NCBI GenBank assembly: GCA_014529385.2
Contig: CM043953.1
Span: forward strand, 83,766,342-83,830,341
Origin: Adiantum capillus-veneris
Lineage: Eukaryota; Streptophyta; Polypodiopsida; Polypodiales; Pteridaceae
DNA: 64,000 nucleotides
Reading direction: 5' to 3'
Positions 46,277 to 62,651 of the stretch are shown here, piece after piece. The first letter of the stretch is position 1, and the number at the start of each line of letters is the position of its first letter. The notes under the pieces are model-generated. The model searched no databases and was not told where the DNA came from. It was given only the letters and a program-made list of their open reading frames with translations. Made by a program: the position numbers and the translations under genes.

Positions 46277-48262
46277 CTTGTGTATTTAAGTATGACAAAT
46301 CCCCTCATAATTGAACCATACTTAGACAATTGTATTAAATAATATATTAAATAACAATAATTTAAAACAAGATGTCATAAACCTTGATGATCATTTCATA
46401 TACACGAATACATCATTCTGTATCTAGTGGATAATACAATCATTTAGATCAAAAATTTGATCTTTGATCACTACAATATAATATCTTAGTGTTGTATATT
46501 ATGTGCCCATCCTTTGAGATGAGCTTCCACTACATTTACATGTAGAAGGATCCAGTTGGTACATGAGCTGGTACATTGGATGATCTACCATTACTGCTGC
46601 ACTTTTCGTTGTAATCCCAAGGAAAGAATCTCTTACCTATCACCATCCAAGAAACACAAACCTGTCAGAACTAGCATTACTTTGGAAGACAGGTGTCAAC
46701 GAATCCCTCCCCTTGTTATTGGTGTCAAAAATTACAACAAAAGCAAACATCATAACATAGATCAAATATTAAGTTTTAAAGAATGAGTCCTTAATTTGTG
46801 ATAATGTTTTCATCTTTTAATTCTAGAAAAAATCGGATAGCATCTCCTTTGTATTTTGAACTAATTTTCAAAAGTCCAGTCCATTGCCATCTCATCTGAG
46901 ACCCTCACGTGAGGATTAAGGCACTATTTAAAAACATTGGAGTATGTTCAAAGTAAAGTACTAACACTAAATTCACAATTTATACATCTATTGAATCAAG
47001 GAGAGAATGTTTTCAACCTATCAAGCTCAAAGGTTTACGAGATACATTTGTAACAAGCCTGATTAGCTCGGAGAGACAACACATTAGTATTAACCATTAA
47101 ACAACCAAAATTTATTGAGTAGGTATCTCGGCAACTTAGCCAGATTAACCATCTAAGCTTAATCTTTTGAAACCATTTCGACTGTAACTGATGAAATGCA
47201 ATATGCAATAAGCCTGTATAAATGTATCCCAGAAGAAAGTCTAATGTATATTATGTATCGTAGGGAATCAACCGCAATTTCATAATTCCCCATACTATGT
47301 TCATTTTCATCATTCTCTATACTATGTTCTTTTTAAAGTTACATAGTGTATGTCTTTTAGATTTTTGTAGGAATTTCGACAGCATTTCCTTTGTATCTGC
47401 TCAATATTATCAAAAAAATCCAGTCCCAACCATCATGTACGATACCCTCACATGAGGTTACTGAAAGAAAGAGTGACAAATCATTTCCAAAAACCATATC
47501 CGAACTAGATCAAGTTAATTTATGTAGACTTTTTCCTGCAAGTCAAAACGTGAGCAAACCAAAATGGTATGAGACTGTTGCGGTAGGGTATGAGTGTGTA
47601 CGATTGTGAGGCTCAACCTAGCATGTAAAAATGTATCCCATAAAAAAGTCTAATGTTCATTTTGGATGGTAGGGAATCACCCCCAAATTCCTATCTTCCA
47701 TAACTAAATGTTGGTCTTCTAAATCCTTCAAGTGATAATGTGTGCATAATCCTCCATTGACTAATATCCAATGGGAATTTAACTACGGCAACAATAATCC
47801 TGCTAAATGTCTGATGAAATGTATATGGACTGCAGGATACATAAGCATATACATCATATGTAATTTTAAGAAATTTCAATAAATTATTTATGGTATGAAC
47901 TATGTATAAGTAGGTAACCAAGTAAATGCAATCAGATAGCGGTCAAAGTTCCTCAAATGTTGACCCATAATTTTCCACAATACATACATGTATGCTTAAT
48001 AATGAAGGTAGACCGATTTTTGGAGAATCAAAAATTCTAAATGTACTGAGTGGGTAATCTACCTCAGCCGATTAGTACGTGCTCTACCTCACTATTGCAA
48101 CTAGCAAATAAACACCAAGATTTTCAGACCATAACAATAACTACTAATTTGCTTCAAACCGTATCAGCAAAGTGTTGAGAACAAGTATGCAAAACCCCAA
48201 ATACTGAGTAGGTGCAAATCCCCAATTACTGAGTAGGTGCTTGACACAGGTTTCAAAATCTA
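46277..48262. repeat. Left arm of a 2-kb inverted repeat
   Basis: Reads as the reverse complement of 55428-58312. Examples: CCTCACGTGAGGATTAAG (46904) against CTTAATCCTCACGTGAGG (57682), and CAAAACCCCAAATACTGAGTAGGTGC (48191) against its complement near 55466. The arm is about 1985 bp; the right arm minus its private 890-bp insertion has practically the same length. No gene is supported in the arm; a 72-aa plus frame at 47391 is not conserved across the other arm. Confidence 0.9.
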
Positions 48263-48973
48263 AAATGTGGAGAGAGATTCCATTTATAAGACGGGGTTGT
48301 CACATCAAAAAATAGAATCTTCTAAAATATAAGGAATCTGAAGGCATGTTATGTATCAATGGATAGATCTCAATGACTACAGTCTAAATCCAAACGGCTC
48401 AACAAGTTTTGATTTCATATGTAAAAGCTCTACCGTGCGCCCATTTTGGACAAGAGAGAGAAAGTCAAAGTCCTTATAAGACCCCTTTGAAGGTCCAAAT
48501 TTTTGCTAATGCTTATTTTGAAAGTGGGAGTTCAGAAATTCCAAAATTCACTAATATGGTGCTCAATAACTTTCAGAAGCAGATTGATAGTATGTGCACC
48601 ACATGGTACCCATGTTAATTCCATTTACTTTGCTTGAATTGCAAGACCTACACCTTTATAATTTGGAGCATTGTCGGTGGTGATGGCTCTTACATTCCTT
48701 GGCCCTCTAGATTCTGATATGGCATGTTGATAAATCTGTGAAAGAAAGGAAATATGTAATTCCAAGGGAAAACCCAAGGGGGGTCACCTGGCCAAGGTCG
48801 GCTGCTAGTTGTGGATAGGGGATTCTAAGTATGGATGGACAAAGGCCTATATTTTGGGTTGTAGGGTGGAGAATCCTTCACAAAAGTTCGCTCAGTCTCA
48901 CAATGCTATTAGAGCACACAGGAGAGCAGCCATGGAGGGGAGGGGATGGAGAGTTTCATTGCAAGCTGCATGG

Positions 48974-49026
<53 letters not shown>

Positions 49027-49566
49027 AAAGTTCCATGACAAACAGAGATGAGGGAAGGAAGGCCAAGCAATAGAAGTTGCAAGGGACGAGCTCAAACCAT
49101 GGGAAAAAATCGTTACACACACATGATGAGGAGATCAATCTGTGCCAAGTTGCCCAAAATCAGGCTTGATAACTGCGAGCAGGGGGTGGCAAGGTTTTGT
49201 GTTTCTATAGCAATGAGAGATGAGGATTCTTTGGCCTGCCATCATCTTCACCTTCTCTATGTCAGAAGCCGCCACTGCCTTCTTTTGGAGGTGGTTTCAA
49301 AAAGTAGGTGCCCAAGGCCACCTAAAATCCACCCTAAAAAATTTAAGGGTGCATGCCTATAGACGCCCTCTCCCCCCAGCCCCCCATCATCTTCTTGGGT
49401 GGTTTGACGAGGATGTCAAAGTACACGGTTGTAATTTTTTTGCACCTTAGCCAATTCAAGAGATTTCACAGATCTGCAAAGATTGATTCTTGAAAAATTA
49501 TGTAAGATGAATAAATATAATGCCAACACAGTCTAACTGATAGCAATTTTTATTCAACCACGCTAG
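48263..49566. other. Spacer, no gene; includes a (CT)n run
   Basis: (CT)n at about 48976-49024. TTGGACAAGAGAGAGAAA..CCTTATA(A/G)GACCCCTTTGAA at 48447 recurs in direct orientation at 60537, showing another duplicated scrap. No coding sequence recognised. Confidence 0.5.
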
Positions 49567-50561
49567 AGACGGGGAATGGGAGAACACACCTGACACAAAA
49601 ACAAAGGCCTCTCTATAGCTGAGGGTATCAACAACACCCCTATCCTCTCAGAAAACACCTTCAAAAACACACTTTACACTAGTAGACCATGGCCTTCTCA
49701 TTTCCCAGCGCTTACACACTCCAAAAGACCACCACACAACGCACACCTACTACCACAGTCTATCTCCACCCTTACACACGCACACACCCGCTCAATCTCA
49801 CTCTCTCAAACAAAACACCGTTGGTCTTGGTGGGCACACACATCCACCATGCCGGCACCACCGTGTAATAAAAGAGTAGGAAAAAGAGAAGGGGAAACCA
49901 CAACACAACTGGGCAATAGTGTCTTGATTAGACTTTAGAAGGCACGTACAAGGCTTGCACTGCCATCACAATGGCCATTTCCAAAAAACGTTACAAAGGG
50001 GATTGACACGTGCACTCTTCTTCCAGAAAATCCACTTTGCACGCTTCAAATGGAACACCAAAACGCCCTTCATTTGATTAAAAAAAGACATTTTATAGTG
50101 GGGAGTCTTCAACTTTGGAAACTACTCTCTAGTTGTTCCACCTGTCCTCTCAATTTGGCATTTTTAGGAAGGGGGGAGCCGCCTCATTTTCATCTCGTCT
50201 CTTGCTTGCACTTTTGAAAGGGGGTGCACTAGCGACGTTGCTAGTGCCCATTGGTTTTATTTTTTTAGTACCCTATTTTTCCACCTTTTAACCTTACCTC
50301 ATTTCTCCTTTTCTATTTACCCCCCACTCTGCTTTGGGCTTCGAACTTCTCACCTTGTTCATCTTCAGATTGCCCTTGAACTCTCCCTTGGATTGTCTCT
50401 TTGCTCACCTTTGACCAGCTTGTCCACTTTGTCCTGCCACATTCGCGCTCTTCTGGACCTTTTCCCTTTCTCTCTCTTTGATCGGCTCGGGCGGCCTTTG
50501 ATTTTCCCCTTTGGTCTGCCCTTGGAATGGCCACCTGGAACCCCTCTCAAATTTGGACTTG

Positions 50562-50600
<39 letters not shown>
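49567..50600 (-). repeat. 3' LTR of the TR-GAG-like element
   Basis: Shares with 52857-53895 blocks such as ACAACACCCCTATCCTCTCA, CACACAACGCACACCTACT, AGGCTTGCACTGCCATCACA and TTGCCCTTGAACTCTCCCTT, in the same order. A perfect 8-bp hairpin GCACTAGC-GACGTT-GCTAGTGC lies at 50226-50247. It ends in a (CT)n run at ~50568-50620. Confidence 0.85.
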
Positions 50601-50605
<5 letters not shown>

Positions 50606-50614
50606 TCTCTCTCT

Positions 50615-52856
50615 CTATCTCTCCTGGTTATTTTCCTCCACCTGCTGCATGGCTAAGCATAGTTGTTCTCTCTCTGAGCTAGTATTTGAAGACTCTTTCA
50701 CTGATCTAAGGATTGACTCCATACCCATATCTTTAGCCTCAAGAACCTGCTCCGCCAAATCTGCAACCTGCTCACCATAGACTGGGCCAAGCTGATCATC
50801 TCCTAGATTTGGAAGTGTCACTTCACTCTCACAATCTATCTTCATTTTCCCTTTCAACACTTGCTCTACCACCACATCATTGGACAGGCAAGACAAAAAT
50901 TCACCCCATGTTTCTTCTTCAACAAGGTCAATCATGCTCTCCTCATTTGCATAAAAATCCTCTACGATGACTCCAAACAGATGTGTATTAATTTTTAGCA
51001 AATCCTCCTCGCTTTCATCATCCTTTGTGCTAGTGTAGCCCCACGACCTACCCAAAATGATCGGATAATCATTTTCACCTGCCTTCAACACAAAAAGTCT
51101 ATCAGGCACTCTATGCCCATCACCTTGACCTTCACATCCTGAGCCACACCCAGGCACCTAGCTTTAGTATGTCAAGATAAATCTCTCCATGAACCGAAGT
51201 CAAAATTCAAGGTGACCACCATCGATTTCTTGGTTACGGATTTGAACCGGGCTTTCCTTATTGTCCCCACTACCTGCATATGTCCTTGGATGAACCATGC
51301 ACGCGAGTTGCATAAGGCTTGGGCAACATGTCGGAGCTTGGCCTTGCCATCCTCATGTGTACATTTGACTTGGCTATTGCCTTGACTCGGGCCGTCTCTT
51401 TCATGGCTACTTCCGTCATGACACAAACCTGTGCTCCACCGTCTATGTAGGCCTATCCTTGCATCCTTCTCTCAATGACCGCATCTACTAGTGGAAGAAC
51501 ATAAGTTGGGCTACCTACCCTCACGACCATATTTTTCACTATGTGCACATTCCCCTTAGATCTTGGTAGCTTGGTGCTAACACTTGTAGACCACTTCTTC
51601 CTCAACCTTGGATTTAAAGCCAATAGTTGACCAAACATAACGCTTGCTTTTTGGTTTTGAACATCACTTACCAGGCTGTACTCGAGATAGCCACGTTCCA
51701 ATTGGAAATCCTCTTGCTTAATTTTGCAATGTCTCATTATTTTGCAACATCTCAAGCTGCACTCTGCTCTTGTACACCTTCTCTTTGCCCTTGCAAGCTC
51801 TGCTTTCACACTCCATCTCTATCTCTGTCTCTCTCCTCTTGCCCTCATGTTGGTCAAAATCTTGGCATCCTGCTTATCCACCCCGATGATATTCACCTCC
51901 ATTTGGTGTAGCTGGCTACACAAGATTTTCCATTGCTTGCTCTCTTGGACCATGGAGCTACCCTTGAGCTCCGCATCTACCAAACAACGGGTAAATGCCT
52001 TCTCTCTCTCTTGGAAATTGAGGACAATCAAGTGCATAATGCTCCTCTTCTCCACAATCGTAGCATCTGCTTGGCCGCGGCCTTGTCATGCCCCTTGCTC
52101 CTCTCCGTTGTCCTCTATCCATCATGTTTAACCGCAACTCTTCCATCTGCTTGGAAAAATCCTGCACCATACGCACCCAATTCTGTGGCACAATGGCTAC
52201 ACCTCAATTTCTATGATTCTCCTTGTGCATAGCCTCCCTTGGACTCCACGGTTGGAGGGGGACCATCGTCTTGTAGCCTGACACACCTTGTTCTATCTTC
52301 TTCTTTATCTTTTTTCTCTTTTACTGTGCGATTGCTACTGCACCATTGTAATTTTTTGGGCTTTCAAATTCGACATTCTCTCTCACTTTAGGGGCAGAAA
52401 CGCCATGAATTTATCTACCTTAAAGTAATCCCCATTAGCCAATTGCTTGGCTGCCACCAATTCTGCCCAACACTCTTTAAAAAAACCCAAAAAACAAATT
52501 GAACCCTTCACTTACATCTTGTTTAAGTGCCTTCAGCTTCGCATCCATCTTGAGTGGGGATGCCTCCTTGCAAAAATCATGAAGAAACCTCACCCGTAGA
52601 GCCGGCCACGCTTGCCTCGGCTCGCCTTCTAGAGCTTCATACCAAAATTTAGCTTTTTCACACATCACCAAAGGAAATGTCAGCATTTTTCTATCCTCGT
52701 TTGGCATACCGCACATCCGACATCCACTCATTGGGACCCTCTTCACCTGTGAAAATCTATCCATAGCCACCATGACTTCCAACATGAAAAACCGCCTCTT
52801 TTTTATCAAAACTAGAGGCGATCAGCATGCTCCTCAATGGGGGCATCATAAAATGG

Positions 52857-52860
<4 letters not shown>
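50615..52860 (-). pseudogene. gag/protease of the TR-GAG-like element
   Basis: Minus strand: capsid region with CEKAKFWYEALEGEPRQAW (~52.65 kb) and KLKALKQDVSEGFNLF; zinc knuckle CYDCGEEEHYALDC, an intact CCHC (~52.07 kb); VRVGSPTYVLPLVDAVIE (~51.5 kb); then TAG at 51453-51455 followed by AYIDGGAQVCVM (protease active site); later YPIILGRSW (~51.06 kb) and an acidic tail ending near 50615. The aligned residue in copy 1 at 16.4 kb is Gln (HVQAYIDGG), so this TAG replaced a Gln codon. Several frameshifts also occur. The product would be a capsid-like protein with a retropepsin. Confidence 0.8.
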
Positions 52861-55427
<2,567 letters not shown>

Positions 55428-55882
55428 TGAATCCTGTTTCAAGCACCTACTTAGTAATTGGGGTTTTGCACCTACTCAGTATTTGGGGTTTTGCATACTT
55501 GTTCTCAACACTTTGCTGATACGGTTTGAAGCAATTAGTAGTTATTGTTATGGTCTCAAAATCTTAGTGTTTAATTGTTGGCTGCAATACTAAGGTAGAG
55601 CACGTACTAATATATTAAGGTAGAGCACCTACTAATCTACTAAGGTAGATTACCCACTCAGTACATTTACAATTTTTGATTCTCCAAATATCGGTCTATC
55701 TTCATTATTAAGGATACAGGTATGTATTGTGGAAAATTTGGGTCAACATGTGAGGCACTTTGACCGCTATCTGATTGCATTTACTTGGTTACCTACTTAT
55801 ACATAGTGCATAGCATAAATAATTTATTGAAACTTATTACAATCACATATGATGTATATGCTTATGGATCCTCCAGTCCATA

Positions 55883-56772
<890 letters not shown>

Positions 56773-58312
56773 TGGATCCTTCAGTCCATATACATCTCAT
56801 CAGACATTTAGCAGGATTATTGTTGCCGTAGTGAAATTCCCATTGGATATTAGTCAATGGAGGATAGGCACACATTATCACTTGAAGGATTTAGAAGGCC
56901 AACATCCAGTTATGGAAGATAGGAATTTGGGGGTGATTCCCTACCATCCATAATGAACATTAGACTTTTTTATGGGATACATTTTTACATGCTAGGTTGA
57001 GCTTCGCAATCGTACGCACTCATATCCTACCGCAACAGTGTTATACCATTTTGGTATGCTTACGTTTTGACTTGCAGGAAAAAGTCTACATAATTTAACT
57101 TGATCTAGTTTGGATATGGTTTTTGGAAATGATTTGTCACTCTTTCTTTCAATAACCTCATGTGAGGGTATCGTACATGATGGCTGGGACTGGATTATTT
57201 ATATTGAGCAAACACAAAGGAAATGCTGTCAAAATTCCTACAACAATCGAAAAGACATACACTATGTAACTTTAAAAAGAACATAGAATATGGAATGATG
57301 ACAATGAACATAGTATGGGTAATTATGAAATTGGGGTTGATTCCCTACAATACATAATTTACATTAGACTTTCTGATGGGATACATTTATACAGGCTTAT
57401 TGCATATTGCATTTCTTCAGTAACAGTCAAAATGGTTTCAAAAGATTAAGCTTATATGGTTATTCTGGCTAAGTTTCCAAGACCTACTCAATAAATTATG
57501 GTTTGATGGTTAATACTGATGTGTTGTCTCTCCGAGCTAATCAGGCTTGTTACAAATGTATGTCGTAAACCTTTGAGCTTGATAGGTTAAAAACATTCTC
57601 TCCTTGATTGAATAGATGTATAACTTGTGAATTTAGTGTTAGTACTTTACTTTGAACATACTCCAATGTTTTTAAATAGTGACTTAATCCTCACGTGAGG
57701 GTCTCAGATGAGATGGCAGTGGACTGGACTTTTGAAAATTAGTTCAAAATACAAAGGAGATGTTGTCCGATTTTTTCTAGAATTAAAAGATGAAAACATT
57801 ATCATAAATTAAGGAGTCATTCTTTAAACTTAATATCTGATCTATTTTATGATTTTAGCTTTTTTTGTAATTTTTGACACCAATAACAAGGAGAGGGAGT
57901 CGTTGACACCTGTCTTCCCAAGTAATGCTAGTTCTGACAGGCTTGTGTTTCTTGGATGGTGATAGGTAAGAGATTCTTTCCTTGGGATTACAACAAAAAC
58001 TGCAGTAGTAAATAACGGAAGATCATCCAATGTACCAAGGATCCTTCTACATGTAGATGTAGTGGAAGCTCATCCCAAAGAATGGGCACATAAGATACAA
58101 CACTAAGATATTATGCTGTAGTGATCAAAGATCAAATTTTTGATCTAAATGATTGTATTATCCATTAGATACAGAATGATGTATTGGTGTATATGAAATG
58201 ATCATTAAGGTTTATGATATCTTGTTTTAAATTATTTTTATTGAATATATTATTTCATACAATTGTCTAAGTATTGTTCAATTATGAGGGGATTTTTCAT
58301 ACTTAAACACAC

Positions 58313-58996
58313 ACACACATTTTCCCTACTAGTCTTTGGTCGGACTAGTGCCATACTTAGCAATTGGAATTAGATAATAATATAGCTACTCCAATTTATC
58401 ATGACTTCAATCAAACGGTTTTTGTCAGGATATGGGTATTTATACCCTAAGAATTGGATTGCCTACTCTTTAATACAAGTTACATTATTATTAGCTTAAT
58501 CCACCCAATCCAAAGGGATGGGTCGGGGCTCTCAGCTCCAAAATTGGTCAAGCGTCTACATGTTTACATATATTCCATATACTGTAATCATTGACCACCC
58601 TCGAGCAGGTGTGGATTTTCAAGTTTTCTTTATCTTGCAGGATTGGAGTATTGTATAGTAACCAACATCACGACATAATCCACAAATTTGGAGTGACATC
58701 AATCAAGTCATGAGATATCAGGTATGTAGTTTTTATAATACCTTACTTTCCTCCCTAGAAGACCCCTTTATCATACAACAAATGGGTGTACTTACATCTA
58801 GGTTCTGTTCAAACACATTACAAATGAGTAATCTCACATCTAAACCTTTTTAACACCGTACAAGTGATTGAGCTATAAAACATGGACATTTTTATGAGGC
58901 ATTTACTACAATAGGTGGGGGATTGGTCCACTTGGTGGACCATCCTCCACCAAGTGGATCTCTCCTCTAGGATGTGGGAGGGGCACACACACACAC
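58313..58996. other. Unassigned spacer between inverted arm and D2
   Basis: AT-rich, no gene. It holds a perfect hairpin at 58927-58958 and a short (CA)n run (58982-59000). Confidence 0.5.
58927..58958. repeat. Perfect 13-bp hairpin
   Basis: TCCACTTGGTGGA (58927-58939), loop CCATCC, TCCACCAAGTGGA (58946-58958). The arm is itself nearly palindromic (TCCA..TGGA). No T-run follows, and this is a plant-type sequence, so a bacterial-type terminator is not meant. Confidence 0.85.
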
Positions 58997-60416
58997 ACAC
59001 TCATCTAGATGACAAGTCATTGGCTAACCCTTGGCTGATAGCTTCCCTTTTCGGTGCTTTAGGCCGATGTCAGTCTTGGACATGGGTTCATGCCTACATC
59101 TTTAAGAATGGCCTATGTGATACACGTAACCTTCAAGGTTTAGAGAATGGGTACTTATGGTTTTTGACAAAGAGCCTCACCTTTCAGAATTATACATGCA
59201 CACACATTTACTCAGAAGGTAGTCATAGATGTCATTTATGAAAGATAATATATAGCCACTCATAATTACTCAACTACACACCTACTTCAACATACCCAGT
59301 TGTGTTTGATAAAAGGCAACTCAGTTAAAAGTGATTAGACAGTCATCGTGATCTGGGATATGGTATATCACGAGAATCCGTTACTTCTTTGCAAATTTGC
59401 ACCTACTTATCCACACCTACCTCACCTACGTACCTTTCGATCCCAGTAGTCAAAGGCTTTTGCAAGCACTTAGCAAAAAAACAAGGGCTCGTTTGATTTT
59501 TATAGTGCATATGGCTTCAAGTAAGGAGATTTAAAGGATTGAACTTGCACACATGTCGACTTTTCATTTGAATTTCATATCTTATGGCTGTTTTTATTTG
59601 AGGACACTCACACACGTGCAATAGAGCGTGCACATCTGTAGCTCCCTTGCAGGTTCTCGCAAATAGCGACCTGTCTTCATCACGCTCATACACACACACT
59701 AGCGCAGGTTGTGCTCCACATTCTGTCTCACAGACACACACATGCCATATCTCCCCGGTTCTGTCTCTATCTCACGCTTAATGAAGGCCTAATATGAAGG
59801 GTTTCTCTCATAAGGTGGGATCCCTTGGCTTGACGATGCATCCGGGTGTTGCCTTCCCTTCTCAATCGTGTGCACTATACACACTACACACACAAAGTCT
59901 CACCTTGCAAGATTGTGCACTTCATCGGGAGCGGTCTGTGTGCAACATCATGGAAAGCTGGTCTCTCCTCGTATGTTCACAATCACGCACACACATTATT
60001 GCTGGTGGATCAACCGTGCTCTACTCAAAAGCTTCAAGCCGTCATGCTTCATCGACTATGGGAAACATACGCCTCATCAATTAGGTAGGTGCATTGGCAC
60101 CTACTCAGTAAATATAAGGGGAAATATAGTTGTTGTTGTTAGTTTAAATCTGATTATGACACATCTACTCCAACTAATTTTTTATGATACTAAGATATTG
60201 AAATATAGTTTCTGTGGATTTAAACCCTCTTGTGAACATGATTCTATGACCTTAAGTCTCCTCGAAGGAACTCCGGAAAGTTGGAATACCTTGGAAAGTT
60301 GGTTCATAACGTTGTCTTTAAACTTTATACTTGTTGGCTTGAGGTTTGGAAATTCCCCTAAAACACAAATGTGAAACTACCAAATTGTTTTTTACCTGGT
60401 TTTTTTGGCTGAGCTG
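58997..60416. repeat. Direct repeat D2 (partner of D1)
   Basis: Same order of phrases as D1 at a distance of ~5.02 kb, with small indels. The similarity stops at TTTTTTTGGCTGAGCT. No gene. Confidence 0.85.
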
Positions 60417-60789
60417 GGAGTCCATAACAATCAGGTCCAAATTTGTTGAAGTCTAGGGATTTAGAACCTACTTTCTAAGATCTTTCCAATGATATGCTGC
60501 TTGATAGGATTTTGACAAAGCATTTATGTGCCACTTTGGACAAGAGAGAGAAATTCAAACTTCCTTATAGGACCCCTTTGAAAGTCCAAATTTTCCATAG
60601 TGCTTAAGATCTGACCACATGGCCAAATGTTAGCCAAAGTTTTGAGAGAATGGCTCGGAAGATCTTTTCAAGTACTACCTTGTGGAAGGCTTTGACCTTA
60701 GAAAACAATTTGAGATTTGTCCATATGGCCAAATCTTCAAGACATCAATGATTCCCAAATTGGCTCTAAATTCTCAAACTCTCTAATAT
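60417..60789. other. No gene seen
   Basis: Contains the scrap shared with 48447 (TTGGACAAGAGAGAGAAA..GACCCCTTTGAAA) and GGCCAAAT(G/C)TT repeated at ~60622 and ~60739. Confidence 0.4.
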
Positions 60790-61400
60790 ATTGTTATTGG
60801 AAAAATTAACAAAATAAAGACTACTTTGTTGGAAGCAAACACAATAGTAAAGTTCATTAGAGAGCATCAATTTTCATATGTCATATTCTGAACAAAGTCC
60901 CCTAACAAGGCATTACAAATATTTTGCGCGACATGGTTTATGACTACATATTATGAGTTGTCAACATTGAAAGATATTCGACATGGCGCTGATGGAGACA
61001 GTTGCTAACATGCAATGGGATGCATGGCTTAGCAAATATTATAGCCACAAAGCTACATCATTCAGGTTTCATCAACTTGCCAATTCTCCATTGTTTTGGA
61101 GAAATGTGAAAAAGGTTGTAAATGTTACTAAACCCTTTGTGGACTTTCTGCGCTTGGTGGACAAAGATTCTTTTGTCTTTAGGAAGGTGTATTGCTATAT
61201 ATTAGAAGTCATTAAAAATCTCAAGGACTTTCAAGGCTACACGGCTAGAGACCAAACATTTATGGTTTCATGTGAAGAAGCTTGATGGACACAAATGCAC
61301 ATGCCGTTACACAGTGCATTATTTGCTTTGGATCCAGAATTTTAGCTCCATGAACAATCCTCCTATTTTTAAGTGATGCATAGTTTCAAAGTTGTTTGCA
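60790..61400 (+). pseudogene. hAT-type transposase remnant
   Basis: Readable segments match the plant hAT/DUF659 family pattern: LLEANTIVKFIREHQFSYVIF then ATWFMTTYYELSTLKDIR (60.80-60.98 kb), then after a frameshift MQWDAWLSKYYSHKATSF, FWRNVKKVVNVTKPFVDFLR then LVDKDSF (61.0-61.17 kb), and WTQMHMPLHSALFALDPEF (61286-61342). Stops TGA at 61283-61285 and TAG at 61343-61345 are in frame and compatible with CGA and CAG by C-to-T. The family normally has RW..QLH..LHAA.Y.LNP.FQ at this point. A faint CNERK near 61675 may be a relic of the CERNW dimerisation motif. Nothing remains of the element ends. Confidence 0.7.
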
Positions 61401-62120
61401 TGCAACTCTTATGGATCAAAGGGGGAAAACATGCATTTCATCAAAATGTTGACTATGCATATAGGGTCAAAAAATTCGTCGCACCTATGTCATGCAAAGA
61501 ATATGGTGGGTTATCTATTGATACTTCAAGTGGTAGATGCAAGAGAATTGGGTCTGGACTGGACTTCCTACACACTATATATAGAAATAGATTACAACCA
61601 AAACCAGCCCCGACACTCTGGTATATGTGTTTTGTACTATGATATTGTTGCATGCTCCAACCACCATTGCAATGAGAGAAAATGAACATTGCTTTGTTAT
61701 AAAGCAAACACATGAGACAGTTGTTGTTGAGGTGCAAAGTGATGGCAAGTCAAAGTGGGAGGTAGCTTCAAGATGTTCATACATGGAAGAAGTTGATGAC
61801 ATGGTTCTAGTGCTTGATTTTGTGATGGTATTGTTTCAAAACTCTTTTGGTACAATGTAATTGTAATCTACTTTGTTTTGTTTTCCATATCTTATGATCT
61901 CTCTCAGGCACTTTGTGGCATGTTTTCTACAACTTTTATTTTACATATATTGTATACAACTCCTTTTGATAGGATGAAAAGGACACAAAGTGATAAATAT
62001 TTAAGCTGATTATGTAGAATATATATAAAATGATCGCTTGAATAATTACACAAATAGAGACTATAGCTTTTACAACTCAGCAGGTTGAGTGAGATCTACG
62101 AAAGTCTCATTCAAACAAAG
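61401..62120. other. Unassigned, possibly the decayed 3' end of the hAT gene
   Basis: Short frames in shifting registers (about 61392-61685 and 61627-61860), with only weak hAT-like traces. A-T rich after 61860. Confidence 0.35.
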
Positions 62121-62651
62121 TTAATCAAAGCCAATGGATGCAGAGTTGGAAGATGTAGTCAAAAAGGTGTTGAGGTTGGATGTGGCAGTTGCAACATCTT
62201 CTTTAGCAAGAGGACCAAAATTTTTGTTGTACTTTGCAAGCTTGGTTTCAGCTAGTGCAAGCTCTCTTCTAATGGTATCAAGCTCTGTCTCAAGCTCTAA
62301 AAATTTCAATCACAAGCCTGTAGGAGTTTCACCTTGGCTTGCTAGGTTGACTCTCTGTCTTGCCATCTCCACAATGATTTCATGCTCTTGTGGCAAAAGG
62401 ACGATTGCATGCTTATGTGATGGTTGGGACCTTTTCTCGTTTTTTGCTAAAACCCTGTCAACAATTGTGGCCAAGCCCAACGCCCGCATTAGGAGGCTTA
62501 TCATCCCAATTAACCCTTTTGTCCAATATGTAATGTATGTAGAACTAATCAATGAGGTACATGGAAATATGGCTATTATTGGGGATAGCTTGTTGCTTAT
62601 GGATAAATCATTGGAGAAGGACTCCTGCCAAGCCCACATGTTGTAGGTCAT
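62121..62651 (-). pseudogene. Unknown coiled-coil ORF with one stop
   Basis: A minus-strand frame from 62651 to 62121 is interrupted once, by TGA at 62310-62312 (GETPTGL*LKFLELETELD). The second part (LDTIRRELALAETKLAKYNK) has a coiled-coil heptad pattern, and the first part contains LPQEHEIIVEMARQRVNLAS. The family is not recognised. An overlapping plus frame (62134-62646) is of similar length, so the strand choice rests on the coiled-coil pattern and is uncertain. Confidence 0.35.
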
